NCBI GenBank assembly: GCA_965224415.1
Contig: CBDCZB010000003.1
Span: forward strand, 248,001-312,000
Source of the DNA: DAOUJI01 sp965224415
GTDB taxonomy: Bacteria > Chloroflexota > Dehalococcoidia > Lucifugimonadales > JAGWBF01
Length of the DNA stretch: 64,000 bases
Reading direction: 5' to 3'
Below are positions 41,052 through 48,830 of the stretch, piece by piece. The notes beneath the pieces were generated by a model, which did no database searches, was not told the origin of the DNA, and saw only the letters and a program-made list of their open reading frames with translations. The position numbers and the translations under genes were made by a program. The stretch's first letter is position 1. Each line of letters starts with the position of its first letter.

Positions 41052-43652
41052 CTATAGTTTCAACCGTCGTAGACGCAGGGAGTTGGTGAGGACAGTCACG
41101 GAGCTGAAAGCCATAGCCAGCGCCGCCAGGACTGGGTTCAGGAAGCCCTGGTCCCCAAAGAAGAATCCCAACCCCCCGGGCACGCCTCCCAAATTGCTGA
41201 AAACTGGGTAGAGGACGCCAGCGGCGACGGGAATAAGGGCCACGTTGTAGAAGAAGGCCCAGAACAAGTTCTGCTTTATGGCGCGCATGGCGCCTCGGCT
41301 TAGCTTGAATGCTGCAAGCGCCCCCTGCAAATCGCCGCGCACAAGAGTGATGTCGGCCGACTCCATAGCCACGTCTGTCCCAGTCCCCATCGCTATTCCC
41401 ACGTCGGCCTGGGCAAGGGCTGGAGCATCGTTGATGCCGTCCCCCACCATGGCCACAATCCGGCCCTTAGCCTGGAAGTCTTTCACGACCTGGACTTTGT
41501 TGTCAGGCAAGACTTCCGAGATGGCCCCGTCCAGGCCCAACCGCGCGGCCACGGCATCGGCCACGCCAGCGGCGTCTCCGGTCACCATATGCACTTCCAT
41601 GCCCTGCCGCCGCAGGCCGGCCATCGTCTCCACCGCCTCGGGTTTGAGTGAATCGGCCACGGCGATAACCCCGAGGACCTCGCCTCCAGACCCCACGAAA
41701 ACCGGCGTCTTTCCCTGACGGGTAAGTTCGCTTGCGGCGACGTCCAGACCCCCAAAGTCCTGCCCTGTCGATTTCATGTAAGCCTCGCTGCCGAGATATA
41801 CGGCAGCGCCGTTGACACGACTAACTATCCCTTCTCCGGGGACCGCGTCGAAGGTCTCTCCAGAGGTGATCGAGACACCCCGGTCCCTCGCCTCCCTTAT
41901 TACCGCCTCGGCCAGGGGGTGCTCCGAGCCCAACTCGGCGGACGCCGCCAAGCTGAGCAGTTCGTCTTCCGTGGCCCCAGCCCGGACCGCTACGTCAGTA
42001 ACCGACGGGCGGCCCACAGTCAGGGTTCCCGTTTTGTCCAACAACACCACGTCTACTCGGTGGGCTTTTTCCAGCGCCTCGGCGTTGCGCACCAAGACCC
42101 CGGCCTCTGACCCCTTTCCCGAACTCACCATTATCGCTGTGGGCGTAGCCAACCCCAGGGCGCAGGGACAGGCGATGATCATCACCGCCACCATCACCAG
42201 CACGGCATAAGTCAACGCCGGGTCCGGCCCAACGATTAGCCAGACGGCAAACGACACGATGCTCACACCCAACACGGCGGGCACGAAAAAGGCCGCCACC
42301 CGGTCGGCAATCCTCTGGATGGGCGCGCGAGACCCTTGGGCTTCTTCAACCATGCGGATGATTTGGGACAGCATGGTGTCCCGACCAACCTTCCCGGCTA
42401 CGAATGTGAAGAAGCCGGCGCTGTTTATGGTTCCCCCGTAGACCTGCGTCCCCACCGTCTTTTCGACGGGCAGGCTTTCGCCCGTGAGCATTGACTCATC
42501 CACACTGGAATAACCCTGTACCACCTCTCCGTCGACGGGCAGCCTCTCTCCAGGGCGTATGACCACCATGTCGCCGGGTACAATCCGGTCCACCGGCGTC
42601 TCATTTTCCTCGCCGCCCCGCAGGACCCGGGCTGTCTTAGGGCGCAATGACATGAGGCGACTTATGGCCTGGGAAGTCCGCGCCTTGGCCAAGGTCTCGA
42701 GGAGTCTGCCCAGCAGGACCAACGCGATGATAATCGCCGCCGTGTCAAAGTAGACCTGCCGCTCGAATCCGGCGGAGGAGATGGCGTCGGCGGAGAAAGC
42801 ATGTAAGAGCACGGAGGCGACACTGAAGAAGTATGCCGTGCCCGTTCCGAAGGCAATCAGGGTGTGCATGTTGGCTGCGCCCCGCCTGACGGCGTGGAAC
42901 CCAGACGCATAGAAGGGCCAACCCGCCCAGAAGAGCACAGGGGTGGCCGCCGCCCAGAGCAGGTAGGGATAGAAGCCCATGTCCATCAGAGGGCCAACCC
43001 AGGGGAAACCGTGGAAGCTCCCCAGAAATAGAAGGAAAGCTATGGGGCCTGCAAACCCTAACCTCCGACGCAGGTCCGCCGTCTCCTCAGTTCGCGCCAG
43101 ACGCTGTAACGAGGCGTCTTCCGGCGATGGAACGTCACCGTCCGCAGGCTCGTCTCCATCCAGCCCCCACCCCACTCCGGCCAACGCCGTGCGGAAGTCC
43201 TCCAAAGTCACAACGCCGGAGATGGACTGGACCGTGGCTTTCCGAGCCGTAGGGTTTCCGTCGGGCGGGCCAACACCCGGCAAAATATCGACTGAGACGA
43301 CTCCGGCAATTTTCGAGAGGGAGCCTTGGACTACGGACTCCGGTCCGGCATTGTCCGTTCCAGTAATGTTGAGGTTGCGCTGCTCAACCGGGGCCGAGTA
43401 CCCGGCCATCTTCACTGCCCGCACGATGGCCGAGGCGTCTATTTGATCGTTGGGGGTCTCGACGGTGGCCTTTTCCGTGGCCAGGTTGACGGAGGCGTAG
43501 CTAATCCCCTGCACCCGCTTCAGGGCGTTCTCCACGGTGGAGACGCATCCGGCGCAGGTCATCCCGTCTATGGGCAAGGTGATGCGGCTCGAAGACGCCA
43601 ACGTGACCGTTCCCCCGCTGTCCAATGTACCTGCAGCCGTAATGGGAGTCAA
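41052..43652 (-). CDS. copA: Copper-translocating P-type ATPase
   Basis: 866 residues from a TTG; the exact start is uncertain. The N-terminal heavy-metal domain has MTCAGC; a second domain-like region (residues about 95-170) lacks a CxxC. The transmembrane metal site CPC is in ACPCALGLATP. The phosphorylation motif DKTGTLT, the HP motif (SEHPLAEA) and the hinge GDGINDAPALAQ are intact. It exports Cu(I) across the cytoplasmic membrane. A hairpin lies just upstream, between it and the anti-sigma gene. Confidence 0.93.
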   Translation of the reverse strand: MTPITAAGTLDSGGTVTLASSSRITLPIDGMTCAGCVSTVENALKRVQGISYASVNLATEKATVETPNDQIDASAIVRAVKMAGYSAPVEQRNLNITGTDNAGPESVVQGSLSKIAGVVSVDILPGVGPPDGNPTARKATVQSISGVVTLEDFRTALAGVGWGLDGDEPADGDVPSPEDASLQRLARTEETADLRRRLGFAGPIAFLLFLGSFHGFPWVGPLMDMGFYPYLLWAAATPVLFWAGWPFYASGFHAVRRGAANMHTLIAFGTGTAYFFSVASVLLHAFSADAISSAGFERQVYFDTAAIIIALVLLGRLLETLAKARTSQAISRLMSLRPKTARVLRGGEENETPVDRIVPGDMVVIRPGERLPVDGEVVQGYSSVDESMLTGESLPVEKTVGTQVYGGTINSAGFFTFVAGKVGRDTMLSQIIRMVEEAQGSRAPIQRIADRVAAFFVPAVLGVSIVSFAVWLIVGPDPALTYAVLVMVAVMIIACPCALGLATPTAIMVSSGKGSEAGVLVRNAEALEKAHRVDVVLLDKTGTLTVGRPSVTDVAVRAGATEDELLSLAASAELGSEHPLAEAVIREARDRGVSITSGETFDAVPGEGIVSRVNGAAVYLGSEAYMKSTGQDFGGLDVAASELTRQGKTPVFVGSGGEVLGVIAVADSLKPEAVETMAGLRRQGMEVHMVTGDAAGVADAVAARLGLDGAISEVLPDNKVQVVKDFQAKGRIVAMVGDGINDAPALAQADVGIAMGTGTDVAMESADITLVRGDLQGALAAFKLSRGAMRAIKQNLFWAFFYNVALIPVAAGVLYPVFSNLGGVPGGLGFFFGDQGFLNPVLAALAMAFSSVTVLTNSLRLRRLKL

Positions 43653-43658
43653 TGAAAT

Positions 43659-43677
43659 GCGCTCAACCGGTGAGCGC
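43659..43677. promoter_or_regulatory. Inverted repeat upstream of copA
   Basis: 7-bp perfect arms GCGCTCA and TGAGCGC with a 5-base loop in the short space between the anti-sigma stop (43695) and copA. It could be a terminator stem for the sigma operon or an operator for copA; the sequence does not decide. Confidence 0.45.
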
Positions 43678-43694
43678 TTATCGGATCGTGCTGA

Positions 43695-44519
43695 CTACCC
43701 CTCGTTAAGGGCGCCCCAAAGCACCGTAGCCGCCTCATCTGAGGAGGATGTCTGCGTCGATGTCCGGTGCTTAACCAATATATTCTCGAAGTTGTCCATA
43801 GGCTTTTCCGGCACAATGGTCAGGATGCCCCAGCCCGTTTCGTCCACGCTGAGGGCTCCCATCATGTACTGGCTGTCGTCCGAACTGAGCCAGACGTCGT
43901 AGTGGTCGCCGTGGGGAAGAGGAGTCATGTCGAAGGCCATGAGTATCCCGACGCCGTCTTGGTGTGACACAAGCAGCAACGCCTTTGCCGACGGAGACTC
44001 CTGGCCCGCGCTAAGGGGCACGACCTTACTGTAGGGGTCCGCCATGGCGTAGCTGATGGAACGCTGCTCCTCGGTCATCTCCACCAGCTTGTTATCCATG
44101 TCGCCCATCTCGTCCATGCGAGCAGTGAGTAGACCGTTCTCCTGCTCCAAACTCCCAATCTTGTTGGACATGCCGACGGAGACGCCTATGAAAGCCGCCA
44201 GCGCCACAATCATCACCGAGGCGACGGCCCCAAGAGCAACGTAACCGAAGGAATATCTTCCAGCGAACCAGCCGGCCCGCTCGGGCTCACGGCGAGGGGG
44301 CGAGGGGATGCGGGCCATCAGACGACTCTTCAGCCGGTCCGGGAGAGCCGCAGGCGACGCCGCCTGGGACAACAAGACCACGGACTCGATTTCGCCACGA
44401 TACGCCGCTGTGCACGACGCGCACGAGTCTAGGTGCTCCTCCACTCCGGCGGCTTCCGCCGCGTCCAGAGCGTTGAGGGCATAGCCCGGCAGCAGTTCTT
44501 CTACGTGACCGCAGTCCAT
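43695..44519 (-). CDS. Anti-sigma factor (RskA-like, zinc-finger)
   Basis: 274-residue transmembrane anti-sigma factor. The N-terminal zinc-finger (ZAS) domain has H29, C33 and C36 (HLDSCASC) with C3 and H5 nearby. One transmembrane helix lies near residues 90-112 (ALGAVASVMIVALAAFIG). A coiled-coil-like stretch (ENGLLTARMDEMGDMDNKLVEM) leads to an external RskA-type domain with HYDVWLSSDDSQYMMG. It binds the ECF sigma factor encoded 12 bases upstream and releases it on an envelope signal. Confidence 0.88.
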   Translation of the reverse strand: MDCGHVEELLPGYALNALDAAEAAGVEEHLDSCASCTAAYRGEIESVVLLSQAASPAALPDRLKSRLMARIPSPPRREPERAGWFAGRYSFGYVALGAVASVMIVALAAFIGVSVGMSNKIGSLEQENGLLTARMDEMGDMDNKLVEMTEEQRSISYAMADPYSKVVPLSAGQESPSAKALLLVSHQDGVGILMAFDMTPLPHGDHYDVWLSSDDSQYMMGALSVDETGWGILTIVPEKPMDNFENILVKHRTSTQTSSSDEAATVLWGALNEG

Positions 44520-44531
44520 ATCGCCTTCCGC

Positions 44532-45113
44532 CTATGCAGGCCCATCCTTTCCTTGCACCATGGCTGCTCTCAGCTTCTGAATCCCTAGCCTTGCCCTGGT
44601 CTTCACCGTTCCCAACGGCTCACCCAATCTGCTCGCTATCTCCGACTGGGAATAGCCCTCGAAATAGGCCATCACCAACACCCTGCGCTGCTCCTCAGGA
44701 AGCTGCCCCAATACTTCCAGAATCTCGTCCCTGGCGATATTGCGGTGCGCCGCATCCTCCGTGCTGTCGCCGGCGGTGGGGTGGAGGTCCAGCAGTTCGT
44801 GGGGCGCCGAGTTGGAAGATTGGAGCCTCCTCTTGCGTGACTTGATAACGTCGACTATCCGGTGGTGGGCAACACTCATGAACCATGACTTGGGCGCCCC
44901 CCTCTCGGGGTTGTAGCTTGCCGCTTTCAACCATAGGTTCAGAAAGATGTCCTGCGTCGCCTCCTCTGCCAGGGACGGGTCCCTGAGCATATACCTGGCC
45001 AGCGAAAAGACTGGTCGTGCGTAGCGGTTATAGAAGGCCTCCAAAGCGTCCTTCTCGCCGTTGGCGATCAGGGTTATCAGCTGCTCGTCCCTGAGGTCGT
45101 CGTAGCTAAGCAC
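44532..45113 (-). CDS. ECF-type RNA polymerase sigma factor
   Basis: 193-residue sigma-70 family factor. Region 2 (RYMLRDPSLAEEATQDIFLNLW) recognises the -10 element. Region 4 (LPEEQRRVLVMAYFEGYSQSEIA, GTVKTRARLGIQKL) is a helix-turn-helix for the -35. It has no region 3. The anti-sigma gene follows 12 bases later, so they form one operon, likely autoregulated. Copper ATPase is just beyond, but a regulatory link is only suggested by position. Confidence 0.9.
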   Translation of the reverse strand: MLSYDDLRDEQLITLIANGEKDALEAFYNRYARPVFSLARYMLRDPSLAEEATQDIFLNLWLKAASYNPERGAPKSWFMSVAHHRIVDVIKSRKRRLQSSNSAPHELLDLHPTAGDSTEDAAHRNIARDEILEVLGQLPEEQRRVLVMAYFEGYSQSEIASRLGEPLGTVKTRARLGIQKLRAAMVQGKDGPA

Positions 45114-45368
45114 TTGCGCCCCTCAAAAGTGGAGACGCCAGCCCATCGCGTTGATTTATACGCACAAGACACCGTTCTGGATTCCCCGGATGTCCGAAAG
45201 GCAAGACTCTACCCGCGTAAATGGATATGTTTCAGTATATCCCCGGCCCGGCAAGCTGTATAGCGTAGCGCCGTGAGCACGCCAGCCGTGGGCAACGGCC
45301 ACAAAGTCCACGAGAATCTCAGGATACGACTAAGGGCTCGGGCTAGGACTAAGGGAAAGAAGCTCCGG

Positions 45369-45971
45369 TCAGGGGCCTACGGTGATGAGGTCCTTCATCC
45401 CGTTGAATGTGGCGGGGCCGATGCCCTTCACGTCCATCGCCTGTTGGATGTCGGTGAAGGTGCCATTAAGCTCCCTGTGGTCAATAATGGCGCGGGCTTT
45501 GACGTCCCCTATTCCAGGCAGATCCTTCAGCTCATCCACAGAGGCTGTGTTCAGGTCTATAAGTAAGGTTGCGGTTTGCCCATCTTCCGCCAGGGCATCC
45601 GAGGCAGGCGCCGCCAAAACCGGCTTGCACCCTTCCGCGGCGCCTGGGAAGTGGTAGCGGCCTTCGTCTTTCACCCTCTGGGCCAGGTTGACACAGTCCA
45701 GGTCGGCTCCCTCCACCGGGCCTCCGGCCGCTTCGAGGGCGTCTGCCATCCTGTCTCCAGGCGTCAACGAATACACCCCGGGCGACGCCACCGAGCCGCT
45801 TACGTAGACCTTGAGTTCAGGAGTAGGAGTCAAGGTCGGCAAAGTGATTTCCACGGCGTCGCCGGGAGAGCTGTTCCGGACCACGACCAGGGCGATTCCT
45901 CCCGACAGGGCTGCTATCGCAACTATGACCAGGAAAATGCTCAGTACGCCATTGTAGGATAGTTTCAACAT
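45369..45971 (-). CDS. ComEA-like helix-hairpin-helix protein with SLBB domain
   Basis: 200 residues from the ATG at 45971; GGGGA precedes it, and a longer frame to 46184 would overlap ilvE. An N-terminal transmembrane anchor (YNGVLSIFLVIVAIAALSG) is followed by an SLBB-type domain (VYVSGSVASPGVYSLTPGDR) and a C-terminal double helix-hairpin-helix (IDLNTASVDELKDLPGIGDVKA, GIGPATFNGM). This is the ComEA layout: a membrane-anchored DNA-binding protein for DNA uptake. No ComEC gene is in view. Confidence 0.87.
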   Translation of the reverse strand: MLKLSYNGVLSIFLVIVAIAALSGGIALVVVRNSSPGDAVEITLPTLTPTPELKVYVSGSVASPGVYSLTPGDRMADALEAAGGPVEGADLDCVNLAQRVKDEGRYHFPGAAEGCKPVLAAPASDALAEDGQTATLLIDLNTASVDELKDLPGIGDVKARAIIDHRELNGTFTDIQQAMDVKGIGPATFNGMKDLITVGP

Positions 45972-46116
45972 CTGTCCCCGTTGCTTAAAATCGCTGGGGC
46001 TGATTATAATGACCCAGCCGCTCAGTACAATACAGCCCACGGTCCGACCCGCAGCGAGTGTCACTACGACCCCAGCGCGAGCGACGGCGGAGCCGCCAAA
46101 AACGGGAGGTGACCCG

Positions 46117-47055
46117 GTGAGCCCCAATCCTACGGCCTTTTTGCGCGGAGAATACATGCCCCTTGAAGAGGCCAAAGTAGGCATTATGACCCATGCCCTG
46201 CACTACGGCACGGGTGTATTTGAAGGCATACGGGGCAACTGGAATGCCGAGGCGGAGAGGATATACATCTTCAGGCTCCGAGAGCACTACGAGCGTCTGC
46301 TGCGGGGCTGCAAGATGTTGTTGTTGGACATCCCCTACTCCCTTGACGACCTGTGCAACATCACCGTGGAGCTTGTGGAACGCTGCGGCCATTCCGAGGA
46401 CTTGTATATACGCCCCCTCGCCTACAAAGCCGAGGAGCGGGTGGCCAACCTTAAGCTCCAGGACTTGTCCAGCGACTTCTGTCTTGTAGCGGTGCCTTTC
46501 GGCAGCTATCTGGGCACCGACATACTGCGCTGCTGCACCTCCTCCTGGCGCAGGGTGGACGACCCCATGATTCCGGCCCGCTTCAAGATTTCAGGCATAT
46601 ACGTAAACAGCATCCTGGCCAAGACGGAAGCCACCCTCGCCGGATTCGACGAAGCCATCCTTCTGAACCAGGACGGCCACGTTTGCGAGGGCTCCGGCGA
46701 GAACATCTTCCTGGTCATGGACGGAAAGCTGTACACGCCTCCCATTGAGGAGAACGTGCTGCCCGGCATCACCCGGGACACGATTATCCAGTTGGCCCAA
46801 TCGGAGTTGGGACTGAACGTAATAGAGGCCAAGATAGACCGCAGCCAACTGTACATTGCAGATGAGGTCTTCCTCACCGGGACTGCCGCCCACCTGACTC
46901 CCGTCGTCCAAATTGACAGCCGCAACATCGCCGACGGCGAACCCGGCGCCATATCTAGAAAGCTCCAGGGGCTTTACTTCGACGTAGTCGTTGGGAAGAA
47001 TCCCAAATACATTCAGTGGTGCACGCCCGCCAACCCCAAAGCTGTCAGGGTCTAG
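46117..47055 (+). CDS. ilvE: Branched-chain amino acid aminotransferase
   Basis: 312 residues from the GTG at 46117, chosen because GGGAGGTGA is just upstream; a reading from 46009 adds a Pro/Thr leader overlapping the comEA promoter. Class IV PLP aminotransferase: EGIRGNW near the N terminus, the PLP Lys in ARFKISGIYVNSI (near residue 160) and EGSGENIFLV. It makes valine, leucine and isoleucine from their keto acids. Divergent from comEA. Confidence 0.92.
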   Translation: MSPNPTAFLRGEYMPLEEAKVGIMTHALHYGTGVFEGIRGNWNAEAERIYIFRLREHYERLLRGCKMLLLDIPYSLDDLCNITVELVERCGHSEDLYIRPLAYKAEERVANLKLQDLSSDFCLVAVPFGSYLGTDILRCCTSSWRRVDDPMIPARFKISGIYVNSILAKTEATLAGFDEAILLNQDGHVCEGSGENIFLVMDGKLYTPPIEENVLPGITRDTIIQLAQSELGLNVIEAKIDRSQLYIADEVFLTGTAAHLTPVVQIDSRNIADGEPGAISRKLQGLYFDVVVGKNPKYIQWCTPANPKAVRV

Positions 47056-47101
47056 GGACCGTAGTGTCCCACTGAGAACGCTCAGTTGAGGCGACGATAA
47101 G

Positions 47102-47734
47102 TTGGACTGGCTGAACTCTCACTGGGTCATATCCGTAGCGCTGGCCTACTTGCTGGGCTCTGTCCCCTTCGCGTACCTGGCCGGAAGGCTGGTCAAGGGA
47201 CAGGACATCCGCCAGGAAGGAGACCGAAACCCCGGCGCCAACAACGCCTACCGCATCATTGGACCCAGGGTGGGTGTGATCGTGGGGGCTTTGGACGTGG
47301 CCAAGGGTGCAGGAGCCGTCCTGATAGCCAGAGAGATAGCCGGCACGACCGAAGCATCGATGGCCGCGGGACTGGCCGTCGTGGGAGGCCACAACTGGCC
47401 CATATTCCTGGGATTGAAAGGCGGCCGGGGCGCCGCCAGCGCCGTAGGGGTCTTCCTGACGTTGGTGCCATACGTGGCCATGCCCCTGTGTGTTGCAGGA
47501 TTCATTGTACTTAAACTGTTGAAAAGCACTACCGCAGCGGTGGCCATAATCATGGTCCCCATGGCTTTGTTGGTCTGGCTTGTCTTGTCTGAGCCGATGT
47601 TGGCCGTCTATTCGGTGGCGCTGCCCGTGCTTATCGGACTGCGCCACTACCAGACCACCCGCAACCAACCTAAACCCGCCCCGGAGAACATGCCAGAAAA
47701 CATGATTGATGGGGAACGCGTCCAGTCTCGTTGA
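47102..47734 (+). CDS. plsY: Glycerol-3-phosphate acyltransferase PlsY
   Basis: 210-residue membrane enzyme that transfers the acyl group from acyl-phosphate to glycerol-3-phosphate, the first step of phospholipid synthesis. GSVPFAYLAGR, GANNAYRIIGP and GHNWPIFLGLKGGRGAA are the three PlsY motifs. Several transmembrane helices are visible. Start TTG at 47102. The stop overlaps the TTG of the next small membrane protein. Confidence 0.92.
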   Translation: MDWLNSHWVISVALAYLLGSVPFAYLAGRLVKGQDIRQEGDRNPGANNAYRIIGPRVGVIVGALDVAKGAGAVLIAREIAGTTEASMAAGLAVVGGHNWPIFLGLKGGRGAASAVGVFLTLVPYVAMPLCVAGFIVLKLLKSTTAAVAIIMVPMALLVWLVLSEPMLAVYSVALPVLIGLRHYQTTRNQPKPAPENMPENMIDGERVQSR

Positions 47735-48168
47735 CCCTGCCCATGCCCGGTCCCTTTGCCCTGGACTTCTTCATCCTGGCGTTCCTCATATCCCTGGGGA
47801 CTCTCCAGATGGCAGCCGCCTACCGCTCCTTACGCGGGCTGCTCTTCGTCCGCAGCAGGACGGCGGCCTTCCTGTTGGGACTGGCGGTCATGTCCGCCGC
47901 CTTCATCTGGTTCTACCTGTCCGAACCCCGCAACATCTCCGACACCGAGGGAGGCATTGACGGCAACCAATCGTCGGCCCTCTTTGCTGGCGGCGCCGGT
48001 GGCGCCGTTCTGACGACGTTACTGTTGTCGTCTCTGCTGAATCGTTCTTTCGGTCGAAATGACGGTAGCCGAAACCAAGACCCCTATCCGCCAGGCCTGG
48101 AGGCCCTTGGGCAGACCAACTATGTTCGGGCTTTCAAGGCGACCGTCCGGAGTCTATGGGGCCGCTGA
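47731..48168 (+). CDS. Small membrane protein of unknown function
   Basis: 145-residue protein with three likely membrane segments (near residues 10-28, 42-62 and 85-103). It starts at TTG overlapping the plsY stop, or at an ATG 12 bases later, and overlaps the PAP2-like gene by 13 bases. No family is recognised. Position between plsY and a PAP2-like gene suggests a role in lipid metabolism. Confidence 0.6.
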   Translation: MTLPMPGPFALDFFILAFLISLGTLQMAAAYRSLRGLLFVRSRTAAFLLGLAVMSAAFIWFYLSEPRNISDTEGGIDGNQSSALFAGGAGGAVLTTLLLSSLLNRSFGRNDGSRNQDPYPPGLEALGQTNYVRAFKATVRSLWGR

Positions 48169-48746
48169 TAGAGGCCGACGAGGCGGTCGTCCTCTGGCTC
48201 AACGGGCTGGCCGGAGAGGTCACTCCCCTAGGGAATGCAGTGGAGCTTTTCGTTGGAGACCACTTCATCCCCACACTTATATCCTTGCTTATGCTGGCGT
48301 CCTGGTTTATTGAGCGCGACCCGGCCCGGTGTGCGAGGACGCAGAAAGCCGTGCTGGCCGCAATGGCCGCTATGGGCTTCGCCAGCTTTGTCGTCCTGAT
48401 GCTGAACATCCCCTTCTTCAGGGATAGGCCTTTCGTAGACCATGACCTGACCCTGCTCTTCTACCAGCCCACCGACTCCTCTTTTCCGGCCCATCCTGCG
48501 GCGGTGGGATTCTCTATGGCCACCGCCGTTTGGCAAGGACACCGGAAAACGGGCACGGTCATGTACTTGCTGGCCGCAGTATGGGGGCTGTCGCGCGTAA
48601 CCGCCGGGGTGTTCTATCCCACCGACGTAGTCATCGGCGCCCTCATAGGAGTCGTCATGGGCTATTTGACGTGGCGGTGGTTTATGCTTATGGAACCCCT
48701 GCCAAGTTTGGTGATCAGGGCCGCTCGACGGTTTCACCTGGCGTGA
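48156..48746 (+). CDS. PAP2-like membrane protein with altered active site
   Basis: 196-residue membrane protein resembling type 2 phosphatidic acid phosphatases (undecaprenyl-diphosphate phosphatase BcrC type). RDRPF fits the first motif. The second motif reads SFPAHPAAVGF in place of a PSGH-like sequence. The third reads SRVTAGVFYPTDV with Phe where the catalytic His is expected. The fold is likely kept but catalysis is doubtful. It has about five transmembrane helices. Likely co-transcribed with plsY and the small membrane protein. Confidence 0.78.
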   Translation: MGPLIEADEAVVLWLNGLAGEVTPLGNAVELFVGDHFIPTLISLLMLASWFIERDPARCARTQKAVLAAMAAMGFASFVVLMLNIPFFRDRPFVDHDLTLLFYQPTDSSFPAHPAAVGFSMATAVWQGHRKTGTVMYLLAAVWGLSRVTAGVFYPTDVVIGALIGVVMGYLTWRWFMLMEPLPSLVIRAARRFHLA

Positions 48747-48830
48747 GTTCCGGTCGGGCCAGCTTGCTCAGATTCATCTTCTGCTCTAACATACATCCAC
48801 AGATTCACACTCGCACGGGAGCCTTGGTCA

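Noticed and set aside
48747..48830. T-box leader before leuS
   Set aside because: Too short, with no specifier stem or antiterminator sequence seen; the same search before ilvD was also negative.
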